A stretch of DNA of 64,000 bases from Methylobacteriaceae bacterium (GCA_020638195.1 JACKJC010000003.1:248001-312000); one strand, 5' to 3'; positions 34,394-43,289 are shown, counted from the stretch's first letter. The notes: a model not told the origin generated them from the letters alone. Made by a program: numbers and translations.

Positions 34394-35293
34394 ATGAGCA
34401 TCAAACCTTCGAAGCCGATCGCCGGCCTCTCCGAACTCGCCGCGGATTACGACATCATCCTCTCCGACGTCTGGGGCGTGGTGCACGACGGCCGCACGCA
34501 TACCCCGTCGGCCGCAGACGCACTGACGCGGTTTCGCAAGAAGGGCGGCACGGTCGTACTCCTGACCAACGCGCCGCGCCCGCATCCCGGGATCGTGCAA
34601 ATGCTCGACAATTTCGGCCTGCCGCGCGCAGCCTATGACGCCATCGTGTCGTCCGGCGATGTCACCGTCGATCTCGCCTGCCAGCGCGGCCTCGCGCCGC
34701 TGCATCACATGGGTCCGCCGCGCGATCTCCCGCTGTTCGACACGATCGCCGAACGCCTCGGCGAAAAACCGCCGCTGCTGCCGATTGCGGACGCCGACTA
34801 TGTCGTCTGCACCGGGCTCGTCGACGAATACGGCGACCCGGAACCCTACATGCCCGCGCTGGTCGCGATGAAGGAGCGCGACCTCCCGATGATCTGCGCC
34901 AATCCGGACATCGTCGTCCATGTCGGCGACGATCTACTGTGGTGCGCGGGCGCGCTCGCCGAGCGCTACGCCGGCCTCGGCGGTCGCGTGATCATGGCCG
35001 GCAAGCCGCACGCCATCATCTACGAGGCTGCCCTCAAGCAAGCACTTCGCGCGCGTGGAAAAGAATTTGATCGCGCCCGCGTGCTCGCCGTCGGCGATGG
35101 CCTCTTCACCGACATCAGGGGCGCGGCGGCGCAGGGTTTTGATGCGCTGTTCGTGACATCGGGCATCCACCGCGACGCGCTGCATCCGGCGGGCGGCGCC
35201 GACGACTGGAGCGTGGACGAGGCCGCGTATCGCAATCTTCTGGCGGAGGCAGGGGCGGCGCCTGCGGCGCATTTGCGGGAGCTGGTGTGGTGA
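34394..35293 (+). CDS. HAD-IIA hydrolase, TIGR01459 family
   Basis: 299 residues. N-terminal HAD motif I is SDVWGVVHDG with nucleophile Asp25; the usual second Asp is Trp27, as is normal in the TIGR01459 group. Motif II is VVLLTNAPRP, and motif III/IV is in VLAVGDGLFTDIRGAAAQGFDALFV. This is a NagD/UmpH-like phosphatase with a C2 cap, substrate unknown. It follows fumC by 31 bp on the same strand, possibly co-transcribed. Confidence 0.88.
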   Translation: MSIKPSKPIAGLSELAADYDIILSDVWGVVHDGRTHTPSAADALTRFRKKGGTVVLLTNAPRPHPGIVQMLDNFGLPRAAYDAIVSSGDVTVDLACQRGLAPLHHMGPPRDLPLFDTIAERLGEKPPLLPIADADYVVCTGLVDEYGDPEPYMPALVAMKERDLPMICANPDIVVHVGDDLLWCAGALAERYAGLGGRVIMAGKPHAIIYEAALKQALRARGKEFDRARVLAVGDGLFTDIRGAAAQGFDALFVTSGIHRDALHPAGGADDWSVDEAAYRNLLAEAGAAPAAHLRELVW

Positions 35294-35319
35294 GCGCGTT
35301 CGCGCGCTAATCTACCTCC

Positions 35320-36504
35320 ATGCCCCGCCGCCTCCTCGCCCCCGCAACCATCGTCCTCCTCTGCGGCTTCGCCATACTCTTCATCGGCGGTGGCGCGCGC
35401 TTTGCGGTGGGGTTGACGCTCAAGCCCATCGTCGAGGAATTCGGCTGGCCGCGCAGCGCGATGGGGCTGGCGGTGGCGGCGTTTCAGGTCGTCTCGGCGC
35501 TCGCCATGTTCTGGGCGGGGCGGCTCGCGGACGCCAAGAGCCCGCGCCTCGTGCTGGTGCTGGGCCTCGCGCTCGGCGGCGCCGGCATCGGCATGATGGG
35601 CTTCATCACGCAGCCCTGGCACGCCGTGCTGCTCTATGGCCTCCTCTTCGGCCTCGGCAATGGCGCGGCCTCGCTCATTCCCGTCGGGGTCATGGTCACA
35701 CGCGCTTTTCCCGTGCGCACCGGCATGGTCAATGCGGTAGTCACGTCGGGCATGAGCGTCGGCCAGCTCGTGATGATCGCAGGTCTCGCCGCGCTTCTGG
35801 CGACGCTCACCTGGCGCTCGATGTTTTTTGGGCTCGGCCTCGCCCATTTCGCGCTCGCCGCGATCGTCATGATCGCGTTGCCCAAGGTGGCGTCGGGCGC
35901 CGCCCGCGCGGCGCAGCCTGTCGAGGGCCTCGGCGTCGCCGAGGCGCTGCGCACGCCGCGCATGTGGCTCTTGCTCGCGATCTACGCCATCTGCGGCTTC
36001 GACGATTTCTTCGTCTCCACCCATGTCGTCGCCTTCGCGCAGGACAGGGGCGTCGATGCGCTGCTTGCCGGCAACCTGCTGGCGATGATGGGGCTGACCG
36101 GCCTCATCGGCGTCGTCGGCGCCGGGATCATGAGCGACCGCTTCGGCCCGGTTCTGCCGACGGCCTTGTCGTTTCTGGCGCGCGTGCTCGTCTTCGGCCT
36201 CGTTCTCGTCGACCAGTCGCCGCTGTCGGTGACGATTTTCGCGCTGGTTTTCGGCGCGACTTTCATGGTCACCGCGCCGCTCGCCGTCATCTTCGCCACG
36301 CGCTTCTTCGGCGCCCGGCATCTGGGCGCGCTCACCGGCCTCGTCACCATGGTCCACCAGATCGCCGGCGGGCTCGGCGCCTGGCTCGGCGCTGCGATCT
36401 TCGATGCGAGCGGCGGCTACGGCCCCGCCTTCGCCGTCATGTTCGCGGTCTCGGCGCTGGCGCTCGTGTTGTGCCTTCCTCTCGCGCGTGTGCGCGCTAG
36501 CTAG
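35320..36504 (+). CDS. MFS transporter (OFA/MCT-like)
   Basis: 394 residues with twelve predicted membrane segments. The opening GGGARFAVGLTLKPIVEEFGWPRSAMGLAVAAFQ is characteristic of the oxalate/formate antiporter or monocarboxylate-transporter-like branch of the major facilitator superfamily. A central cytoplasmic loop (residues 195-212) separates the halves and MSDRFGPVLP lies in the expected A-like motif of the second half. The substrate is probably a small organic anion but this cannot be told from sequence. No clear ribosome site precedes the ATG. Confidence 0.87.
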   Translation: MPRRLLAPATIVLLCGFAILFIGGGARFAVGLTLKPIVEEFGWPRSAMGLAVAAFQVVSALAMFWAGRLADAKSPRLVLVLGLALGGAGIGMMGFITQPWHAVLLYGLLFGLGNGAASLIPVGVMVTRAFPVRTGMVNAVVTSGMSVGQLVMIAGLAALLATLTWRSMFFGLGLAHFALAAIVMIALPKVASGAARAAQPVEGLGVAEALRTPRMWLLLAIYAICGFDDFFVSTHVVAFAQDRGVDALLAGNLLAMMGLTGLIGVVGAGIMSDRFGPVLPTALSFLARVLVFGLVLVDQSPLSVTIFALVFGATFMVTAPLAVIFATRFFGARHLGALTGLVTMVHQIAGGLGAWLGAAIFDASGGYGPAFAVMFAVSALALVLCLPLARVRAS

Positions 36505-36534
36505 CGCAGGGCGGGTAACGGGAGCGATGCGAGC

Positions 36535-37014
36535 ATGACGAAGAACACGATCTGCGTCTGGTATGAAAAAGACGCCGAAGAGGCCGCCAATTTTTACGCC
36601 GCGACCTTTCCCGACAGCCGCGTCGAGGCGGTTCATTTCGCGCCGGCCGATTTCCCGAGCGGCAAGAAGGGGCAGGTGATCACCGTTGAATTCACGGTGG
36701 TCGGCGTTCCCTGCGTCGGCCTCAACGGCGGGCCGATCTTCAGGCAGACGGAAGCCTTCTCGTTCCAGATTTCCACCGAAAGCCAGGAAGAGACCGACCG
36801 CTACTGGAACGCCATCGTCGGCAATGGCGGGGCGGAAAGCGCCTGCGGCTGGTGCAAGGACAAGTGGGGCGTCAACTGGCAGATCACGCCGAAGGTCCTG
36901 ACCGACGCGCTCGCCGCCGGCGGCCAGAAGGCGAAGAACGCCTTCGAGGCGATGATGACCATGCACAAGATCGACGTCGCGGCGATCGAGGCGGCGGTGA
37001 GCCGGGCGGGGTAG
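36535..37014 (+). CDS. VOC-family protein (PhnB/3-demethylubiquinone methyltransferase-like)
   Basis: 159 residues. NTICVWYEKDAEEAANFYAATFPDSRVEAVHFAP is the hallmark opening of the PhnB-type VOC (glyoxalase-like) family, and DKWGVNWQITPKVL with FEAMMTMHKIDVAAIEAA completes it. The Pfam name 3-demethylubiquinone-9 3-methyltransferase is misleading: no SAM-binding site is present. Function unknown. It is preceded by GGGAGCG and follows the MFS gene by 30 bp. Confidence 0.9.
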   Translation: MTKNTICVWYEKDAEEAANFYAATFPDSRVEAVHFAPADFPSGKKGQVITVEFTVVGVPCVGLNGGPIFRQTEAFSFQISTESQEETDRYWNAIVGNGGAESACGWCKDKWGVNWQITPKVLTDALAAGGQKAKNAFEAMMTMHKIDVAAIEAAVSRAG

Positions 37015-37029
37015 GCGACGATCTGCAGC

Positions 37030-37341
37030 CTACCGCAGCCCGCAGGTCACCTCGCCCCCGAACCGAGCGTCCTGCTGCCAGCAGCCGTTCTTTCGGCAGA
37101 TCGCCATCTTGCTGTCGCAATGCTTCCTGCGGCACATGTCGACCGGTTCGCCGCCCAGATTGGTCGTGCATCTCTGCGAGCAGCGCGCATAGGCGGAAAC
37201 ACAGGACTCGCCGGCGGCGGCCTCGCCCTGCATGCGCTGCGGGTTGCGGCGTTCCTTCGCGATGGCCGGCGCGGCGATAAGAAGCGCAGCCAGAAACAAT
37301 GCAAACGAGCCGTATGCCAGAGCCGACCTTGCAGACTTCAT
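37030..37341 (-). CDS. Small cysteine-rich exported protein A
   Basis: 103 residues from ATG 37341, with ribosome site GGAGGGG. A signal peptide (ending near APAIAKE) is followed by about 75 residues with eight cysteines: SCVSAYARCSQRC, CRRKHCDSKMAICRKNGCWQ, and EVTCGLR. The C-terminal block GCWQQDARFGGEVTCGLR is shared with the exported protein at 43290-43541 (GCWQEGRLYGGRETCNLR), so they are paralogues. No family recognised. It converges on the VOC gene and lies just downstream of the TIR-STAND gene on the same strand. Confidence 0.75.
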   Translation of the reverse strand: MKSARSALAYGSFALFLAALLIAAPAIAKERRNPQRMQGEAAAGESCVSAYARCSQRCTTNLGGEPVDMCRRKHCDSKMAICRKNGCWQQDARFGGEVTCGLR

Positions 37342-37384
37342 GTCCCCATCCCCTCCGAAAAATGATCTGATCGATAGACTGGCA

Positions 37385-40252
37385 TTATCGAACAATCTCG
37401 GCCGACAGATCTCGCGCGACGCGAAATCCCACGACCCGGGATTGCACGTCGGCTTCGAGCGCCATGCGCGCCGCCGCACGTGCGAAGCCCGCATTGTCGG
37501 CCCACGACCCGCCCCGCGCCATGCGCTTCCTGCAGTCGCCGCCATCCGTCCAGGCCGCGCCGTCCGCCGGCGCGCCCGCGTATGTGTCGTGGGAGCAGTC
37601 GGCGACCCATTGGTAGGCATTGCCGGCCATGTCGTACAGCCCGAAAGCGTTCGGCTTCAGCCGCGCGACGCGCGCGGCGCTCAGGCTGTCCCATTCCGTC
37701 CCGCAGCCGTCGCATACCGCGTGTCCCTCGCCGATGTCGTCGCCCCAGTAATAGGCGGTCGAACTTCCCGCGCGCGCGGCGTATTCCCATTCCGCCTCAC
37801 TCAGGAGGCGATAGTTTCGCCCGGTCATGCCCGACAGCCACGAAGCGTATGTCCGTGCGTCGTCCCAACTGACATTGACGACAGGCTTGCCGCCCGCATC
37901 CGCTCCTTCCGCTTCGACCGCCCGGCATACGCCCATGGTCACGCAGGCGTTCCATTGGTCGTTGGTGACGGCGGTCCTGGCGACGGCGAGACGTCGCGGC
38001 AGGACGACCTCGTGTCGCGGCGATTCATTGTCATAGCGATTGGCTTCGCCCGGCGGGGATCCCATGCTGAAACGCCCGGCTGGGATGATGATCATCTCCG
38101 GGCAATCCACACGACATTCGCGCAGCGTGTCGCCCGTGGTCAGCCGGCTTTCCTTCTCTGCCGACAGAACAAAGGGATCGAAATTCGCCGCCCTGTAGGG
38201 TCGCACGACCGTATAGGCGCGCCACAGCGCGAGAATCTCGTCCTTGTAGGCGACGGCGGCGACGGCCGCGACGGCCATGACGCCCCCCAGCATCCAGACG
38301 CGCGCGCCGCGCCAGCGCTCGCGTCGCTCCTCGAGCCGGCACGCCGCGACATAGCGCAGGTCGTCGGCGTCGAGGCTGGCAGCGAGGTCAGGTCGTTCGA
38401 GCACACGTTCGACCGCGCGCAGCCGTTCGGCGCCATGCGTCAGCCAGGTCGGCGTCCTTCCGTTCGCGCCCCATTCCCGCGCGGCGCGCTTCACGCCATC
38501 GAGCAAGGTCAGCTGGATCGCGTCGTCGTTCAGCCAGTCCTGAAGCAGCGGCCATTGGCGCAGGAGCGCCTCGTGCGCCGGTTCGATGGTGGTTTCGCCC
38601 GTGTCCTTCGCGACATCCGTCGACAGGAGCCGCTGTTCGACCAGCAGATCGACGAGCGGGCGCGCGTCGATCGGGATTTCCGAGGCGCGCGCGACGCGTC
38701 TGCGCGGCGCCTTGGTGTCAGGGTCGATTCCCGCGAGCCACGGGATGAGGCCGCGGCGCATGAGCGTCAGCCGCGTGTGCCGGTCGCGTGGAATGGCCGG
38801 ATCGTTGTCGGCCGCCATTAAGGCGCGCTCTACGCCGGCTTCGATCGAGCCGATGACGCCGCCCAGTTTCTCGTAATGGGCGAGTGTGAGTTGGCCCGAC
38901 GCTCCGTATTCCTGATAGAGACGCTCCAGCGTGAATGAGAGCAGCGGCAGCGCATCCTTCGCGCCGCCGGCCTCGACATCCGCGAGCAGCGCCTCGATCA
39001 GCCGTTCCTCCATCCGGATGGCGCGCGGCGTGTCGGCGAGCCGCTGCAGCGGCCCCTTCACGACATCGGCGTAGGCGCCCTTGGGCATCGGCGGTAGACT
39101 GAGCGTCTCCTGGTGCAAGCCGTCGAGCTCCGGCGCCGATTGCAGGCGTTCATAGTTGTCCGAGCGGATGGTCAGCAGAACGACGACGGCGGGATCGTCG
39201 CTGGCGAGAAGCGCGGCGAGCAGGCGCAGGAACGGGCGCGCCTCGTCCTGCGCCTCGCTCAGAAAGAGTTCTTCGGCCTGGTCGACCGCGATGACGACGG
39301 TCGGCGGCCGCGGGCCGCCGTCCGCCGTCGCGACATTGGCCGCCGCTCGCAGTCGCCGCAGCAGCGCCTTGACCTCGTGCGCCCCATCCGTGACGGCGTC
39401 GCGGACTTCGCCCCGCGCGATCACGACGCCGTTCGCCTCGAATGCGGCGAAGATCGCGTTGACGAGGCCCGTCTCGCCGCTGATGACCGAACGTTCCGGA
39501 CGGATCGCGGGCAAGGGAAGAAAAATCCGGGCGTCCCGCCCGAGTCTCGGCAGGAGTCCCGCGCGCAGGAAGCTGGACTTGCCCGCGCCCGATGCGCCCA
39601 GAATTGCCATCAAGCGCGGCGACGCCGCCTCCGCCAGGCCACGCAATCCGTCGATGGCGTCGATGACTGGCGCTTCGCGGCCGAAGAAGATGCCGGCGTC
39701 GTCTGCTTCCAGGGGGCGCAGCCCGCGATAGGGCGCACGCTTCGGGTCGTTCACCGGCGGCCATGCGAAATAGGCGGCGTGCAGCCCGGCGCGCAGCAAG
39801 CCCGCCTTCAGTCGCGCAAGGCCTTCGCGGGAGAAGGTCACATGCGCCTCCCCGCCGGAAATCGGTAGGACGGCACGGAATTGCCGATGATCGCTGCCTG
39901 CGGCCAGGTCGACCATTTGCCAGTGGTTGACGACGTCGGCGGGCAGGTCCGCGATCGGCAGCCCCTCCTCGATCAGGACGCCGAACATCCGCTTGTTGAG
40001 GCGCCGCGCGAGCGTCAGTTCGTTGAGGCACCAGCGTGAAGATAGCCAGGCGCGTGAGATTACGAAGATCACGGCCTCGCAGCGGCGCGCGGCCTCGTTG
40101 AGCGCCCGCTCCCAGCGTTCGCCGGGCGCAATTCCGCGTTCCGGGTCGAGGTCCAGGAAAAGGTCCGACCAGCCCTCCGCGACGAGCCAGTCGCGGAGCG
40201 CGACGGTTGCGGCGTTGTCGTGCGAGGAATGAGAAACAAATATCCGGGACAC
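37385..40252 (-). CDS. TIR-nSTAND1-TM-FGE-like multidomain protein
   Basis: 955 residues. N-terminal TIR domain (1 to about 115; RIFVSHSSHDNA, then SSRWCLNEL with the expected NADase Glu at residue 78). STAND NTPase of the nSTAND1 type from about 172: PYRGLRPLEADDAGIFFGRE, Walker A GASGAGKSS (219-227), Walker B VVIAVDQAEELF (319-330), helical C-terminal region with EPAHEALLRQWPLL. One membrane segment at about 652-668. C-terminal FGE-sulfatase (SUMF1-like) domain 718-950, lacking the two catalytic cysteines (positions align with Asp919 and Ala924 after RGGSW). The architecture suggests sensing by the FGE-like end, NTP-driven oligomerisation and TIR effector output, as in prokaryotic immune proteins. 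Function is inferred, not shown. Confidence 0.88.
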   Translation of the reverse strand: MSRIFVSHSSHDNAATVALRDWLVAEGWSDLFLDLDPERGIAPGERWERALNEAARRCEAVIFVISRAWLSSRWCLNELTLARRLNKRMFGVLIEEGLPIADLPADVVNHWQMVDLAAGSDHRQFRAVLPISGGEAHVTFSREGLARLKAGLLRAGLHAAYFAWPPVNDPKRAPYRGLRPLEADDAGIFFGREAPVIDAIDGLRGLAEAASPRLMAILGASGAGKSSFLRAGLLPRLGRDARIFLPLPAIRPERSVISGETGLVNAIFAAFEANGVVIARGEVRDAVTDGAHEVKALLRRLRAAANVATADGGPRPPTVVIAVDQAEELFLSEAQDEARPFLRLLAALLASDDPAVVVLLTIRSDNYERLQSAPELDGLHQETLSLPPMPKGAYADVVKGPLQRLADTPRAIRMEERLIEALLADVEAGGAKDALPLLSFTLERLYQEYGASGQLTLAHYEKLGGVIGSIEAGVERALMAADNDPAIPRDRHTRLTLMRRGLIPWLAGIDPDTKAPRRRVARASEIPIDARPLVDLLVEQRLLSTDVAKDTGETTIEPAHEALLRQWPLLQDWLNDDAIQLTLLDGVKRAAREWGANGRTPTWLTHGAERLRAVERVLERPDLAASLDADDLRYVAACRLEERRERWRGARVWMLGGVMAVAAVAAVAYKDEILALWRAYTVVRPYRAANFDPFVLSAEKESRLTTGDTLRECRVDCPEMIIIPAGRFSMGSPPGEANRYDNESPRHEVVLPRRLAVARTAVTNDQWNACVTMGVCRAVEAEGADAGGKPVVNVSWDDARTYASWLSGMTGRNYRLLSEAEWEYAARAGSSTAYYWGDDIGEGHAVCDGCGTEWDSLSAARVARLKPNAFGLYDMAGNAYQWVADCSHDTYAGAPADGAAWTDGGDCRKRMARGGSWADNAGFARAAARMALEADVQSRVVGFRVARDLSAEIVR

Positions 40253-40342
40253 TCACCCCCCGGGCGGTCGGCGTCAGGTCCGACCAAGACTAACCGCCGG
40301 CCTGTCGTCTGTCACGGTCGCGCTCGCGCCGGAGAGATTTCC

Positions 40343-40372
40343 AAAAGCAAACGGCCGCCCGGGGGCGGCCGT
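40343..40372 (-). terminator. Rho-independent terminator of the CheY-like gene
   Basis: Read on the minus strand: a 9-bp stem ACGGCCGCC / GGCGGCCGT with a four-base loop (stem 40351-40372), followed by TTGCTTTT. It is 24 bases after the response-regulator stop. Confidence 0.9.
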
Positions 40373-40395
40373 CTTGAAAGGCGGATGATGAAGTC

Positions 40396-40788
40396 TCAGG
40401 CGGCGCGGGCCGTGAATACCGCGTCGATCTTCGCCTTCAGCGTCGCCGCGTTGAACGGCTTGACGATATAGCTCGAAACGCCGGCCTTGCGGGCGGCGAT
40501 CACGTTGTCGGTCTTGGATTCCGCCGTCACCATGATGAAGGGAATGTCCGACGTCGCCGCCTCGCCCTTCAGCTTCACCAGAAGCTCGAAGCCGGTCATC
40601 GGCTGCATGTTCCAGTCCGAAATGATGAGTCCGTACTGTTTCTCGCCGATGCGCTCGAGCGCCTGCGCGCCATTGCTGGCCGTATCGACATTCTCGTAGC
40701 CGATCTGCTTCAACAGGTTGCAGATGATGCGAACCATCGTCTGATAATCGTCGACGACCAGAATGGGCATCGTTGAATCCGCAGTCAT
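40396..40788 (-). CDS. CheY-like single-domain response regulator
   Basis: 130 residues from ATG 40788 with ribosome site GGGGAG. Receiver domain with acidic pocket Asp13/Asp14 (ILVVDDYQ), phosphoacceptor Asp58 (IISDWNMQPMTG), switch Thr (MVTAES) and Lys in YIVKPF. There is no output domain. The sequence is of the CheY type, but no chemotaxis gene is adjacent, so it may serve a distant cluster or a phosphorelay. It is a monocistronic gene with its own terminator and is divergent from the MaoC gene. Confidence 0.9.
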   Translation of the reverse strand: MTADSTMPILVVDDYQTMVRIICNLLKQIGYENVDTASNGAQALERIGEKQYGLIISDWNMQPMTGFELLVKLKGEAATSDIPFIMVTAESKTDNVIAARKAGVSSYIVKPFNAATLKAKIDAVFTARAA

Positions 40789-40988
40789 TTCGGTCTCCCC
40801 GCGCCACCGTCCGGCCGAAAGCCGGTGGAGCCTGCATGAGAGGAATAGCAGCCCAGGACTTTCGGTAGTGTAAACGCGACCGCCTAGCGAGCTGGAATGT
40901 CTAATAAAGTTGGGAGATTGCCGTAACGGCGGCTTGCGACAGGGTTGCCAAAAGGTTACTGCGGGCGCGCGTTCCGGAGGGGATGAGC

Positions 40989-41453
40989 ATGTCCGCGCCA
41001 TACAAGACCCACTATTTCGAGGATCTGACGGTCGGTCAGCGCGAGACGCTGATGAAGACCGTCATGGATGACGACGTCATCGCCTTCGCCGACCTCTCCG
41101 GCGACCGAAATCCGGTCCACCTCTCCGACCATTTCGCCCGCAAGACCCGGTTCGGCGAGCGAATAGTCCATGGCCTCTACACGGCGAGCCTGATCTCGAC
41201 CGTGATCGGCATGTACCTGCCGGGCCCCGGCGCCGTCTACATGTCGCAAACCCTCAATTTCAAAGGCCCGGTCAAGATCGGCGACGTCATCAACGTGGTG
41301 GTCGAGGTGGTCGAGCTGACCGAAAAGGGCCGCCGCGTGCGCCTGCATTGCGAATGTCTGGTCGACGGCAAGGTCGTTCTCGATGGCGAGGCGCTGGTCA
41401 TGGCGCCCTCCAGGAACCCGACGCCGCGCCCCGCCGCCAAGGCCGAGGCGTGA
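40989..41453 (+). CDS. MaoC-like hotdog dehydratase
   Basis: 154 residues from ATG 40989, where a GGAGG site sits 8 bases upstream; the ATG at 40983 is too close to it. MaoC/R-hydratase hotdog fold: ETLMKTVMDDDVIAFADLSGDRNPVHLSD contains the catalytic Asp/His (D..GD.NP.H), then GERIVHGLYTASLIS and LNFKGPVKIGD. It probably hydrates an enoyl-CoA, or a similar acyl substrate. No fatty-acid or PHA genes adjoin. It precedes ribF by 80 bp on the same strand. Confidence 0.9.
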   Translation: MSAPYKTHYFEDLTVGQRETLMKTVMDDDVIAFADLSGDRNPVHLSDHFARKTRFGERIVHGLYTASLISTVIGMYLPGPGAVYMSQTLNFKGPVKIGDVINVVVEVVELTEKGRRVRLHCECLVDGKVVLDGEALVMAPSRNPTPRPAAKAEA

Positions 41454-41533
41454 AGGCAACTTGACCCTTACGCCGTCGCATGGCTTTTTGCGCCGCGCGC
41501 GCCGGCTCGAGGCCGCCATACTGCATTGACGCC

Positions 41534-42493
41534 TTGACCCCATCTTCACGCTTCATCGACGCCACCGATCCGCTCTCGCCCCCGCCCGGGCTCGAAGGCG
41601 CAGTCGTGGCTATCGGCAATTTCGACGGCCTGCATCGTGGCCACCGCGGCGTCATCGCCCGCGCCAAGGCGCTGGCGGCAAGACTCGGCAAGCCCTGCGC
41701 TGTCCTGACCTTCGAGCCGCACCCCGCCGACTTTTTCGCGAAGAGAAGCGTGATCTTCCGCCTGACCTCGCACGAGGCCAAGGCTGCCTTTCTGCGGCGC
41801 CTCGGCCTGGACGGCATGATCGTGCTCACCTTCGACGCCGCGCTGTCGGGACTCTCGGCGCAGGCCTTCGTCGACGATGTCCTGATTCGCCGGCTCGGGG
41901 TCTCCGGCGTGGTCGCAGGCTACGATTTTCACTTTGGCGCGAAGCGTCAGGGCACGCCTGAATTTCTGCAAGCCGAAGGCGCCCGCCAGGGCTTCGCGGT
42001 CGACATCGTCGAGCGCATTTCGCAGGACGAGGAAGGATCGCTCGACGCCGTCTCCTCGACCGCCACCCGCGCCGCGCTGGAATCAGGCGATGTCGCGCTC
42101 GCCGCCCGCCTTCTCGGCCATCCCTGGTTCGTGGAGGGCGAGGTGATTCACGGCGCCAAACGGGGCCGCACCATCGGCTTTCCGACCGCCAATATCGCGC
42201 TCGACCCCTCCTGCAAGCTCCGCCACGGCATCTATGCCGTCACGCTGACGGTGGACGGCGAGACGTTTGGCGGCGCCGCCAATTTCGGCAAGCGCCCGAC
42301 TTTCGACGACGGCCCGCCGCTGCTCGAGGTCTTCGTGCTCGATTTCGCGGGCGATCTCTACGGCAGGATGGTGGAAGTGGCCTTCATCGGCTTCATCCGG
42401 CCGGAGGCGAAATTCGATTCGGTCGAAGCGCTGGTCGCCCGCATGAACGATGACGTAGCCGAGGCGCGACGGATGCTGTCGCAGGTTTTGTGA
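41534..42493 (+). CDS. ribF: Bifunctional riboflavin kinase/FAD synthetase RibF
   Basis: 319 residues if started at TTG 41534, which gives a family-like N-terminus (residues before it, from ATG 41480, are not RibF-like); there is no strong ribosome site, so the start is uncertain. FMN adenylyltransferase domain: VVAIGNFDGLHRGH and AGYDFHFGAKRQG. Riboflavin kinase domain from about residue 195: KRGRTIGFPTANIAL and FGKRPTFDD. It converts riboflavin to FMN and FAD. No FMN riboswitch is visible upstream. Confidence 0.93.
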   Translation: MTPSSRFIDATDPLSPPPGLEGAVVAIGNFDGLHRGHRGVIARAKALAARLGKPCAVLTFEPHPADFFAKRSVIFRLTSHEAKAAFLRRLGLDGMIVLTFDAALSGLSAQAFVDDVLIRRLGVSGVVAGYDFHFGAKRQGTPEFLQAEGARQGFAVDIVERISQDEEGSLDAVSSTATRAALESGDVALAARLLGHPWFVEGEVIHGAKRGRTIGFPTANIALDPSCKLRHGIYAVTLTVDGETFGGAANFGKRPTFDDGPPLLEVFVLDFAGDLYGRMVEVAFIGFIRPEAKFDSVEALVARMNDDVAEARRMLSQVL

Positions 42494-42552
42494 CGCGCTC
42501 ATATTGCGCTCAGGCATGCCGCCCCATATCTCCTGACGATGGAGACCGGCTG

Positions 42553-42867
42553 ATGGCCCCCAAGGACAAAGAGCGCGTCGATATCGAATATCCGCGCGGC
42601 GAGATCGAGATCATCGCGCCGGGGCAGGATTCGTCCGACCGCACGCGCCGCTGCAGCCCCTTCGAATTCGAGGGCGCCTCGGCGCAGCGCACCTACACGT
42701 TCCAGACGAAACTCAGCGGCTTCCTCGGTCTCGTCTTCGCCGTGGTCATCGCCAGCGGGCTTTTCGTTTTCGTTGCGGGCTTTCTGGCAGTCGTCGTGAC
42801 GATCGCGATCGCGGTCGTCGCCGGATTCATCCTGCGCAACAAGCTGCGTCAATTGTTCGGGCGCTGA
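42553..42867 (+). CDS. Small membrane protein of unknown function
   Basis: 104 residues from ATG 42553 with GGAG 8 bases upstream. The first 60 residues are polar and charged (APKDKERVDIEYPRGEIEII). Two closely spaced hydrophobic helices follow (FLGLVFAVVIASGLFVFVAG and AVVVTIAIAVVAGFIL), ending in RNKLRQLFGR. It looks like a cytoplasmic tail attached to a membrane hairpin. No family is recognised. It follows ribF by 59 bp. Confidence 0.7.
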   Translation: MAPKDKERVDIEYPRGEIEIIAPGQDSSDRTRRCSPFEFEGASAQRTYTFQTKLSGFLGLVFAVVIASGLFVFVAGFLAVVVTIAIAVVAGFILRNKLRQLFGR

Positions 42868-42929
42868 ACCCGTTCGTTCATCACGCATTGATTGGTGCGG
42901 TCGCCGCTGCGACGGGATGAAGGAGTTTC

Positions 42930-43193
42930 ATGATGCGCATTCCGCTTCGCCTGCCTCTGCTCGCCCTTGCGGCCCTGCCGGCGCTAGCCCTGCCGCTCGC
43001 CCCGACCGAAGCGAACGCCAAGGGCTGCATCAAGGGGGCGATCATCGGCGGCATCGCCGGCCATGTCGTCCATCACGGCGTCATCGGCGCGATCGGCGGC
43101 TGTATCGTCGGCCGCCACAATGCCAAGGAGAAAGCGCGCGAGGAGCGCTTGCGGCGGGAGCAGATGGCGCATCCCGGCGCGCGTGATCTGTGA
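42930..43193 (+). CDS. Small exported glycine-zipper protein
   Basis: 87 residues from ATG 42930 with ribosome site AAGGAG. A signal peptide (MMRIPLRLPLLALAALPALALPLAPTEANA) precedes a glycine-zipper segment (GAIIGGIAGHVVHHGVIGAIGG) flanked by two cysteines and a charged C-terminus. Similar short 17-kDa-antigen-like proteins occur in alphaproteobacterial envelopes. Function unknown. Confidence 0.72.
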   Translation: MMRIPLRLPLLALAALPALALPLAPTEANAKGCIKGAIIGGIAGHVVHHGVIGAIGGCIVGRHNAKEKAREERLRREQMAHPGARDL

Positions 43194-43289
43194 TGGCGAC
43201 GGGCCGGGGCGCGCGCCCGGCCGGTGACAGCCGCAAACATAGCAGATAGCTTCAGCCTGGCCGCGGGTCGCCGTAGCGGCAGAGATTTC

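Noticed and set aside
35020..36966. 648-codon minus-strand frame over HAD, MFS and VOC genes
   Set aside because: Covers three supported genes; His/Arg/Asp-rich translation is typical of antisense frames.
41454..41533. FMN riboswitch before ribF
   Set aside because: Only 80 bp between genes and none of the conserved RFN-element blocks are present.
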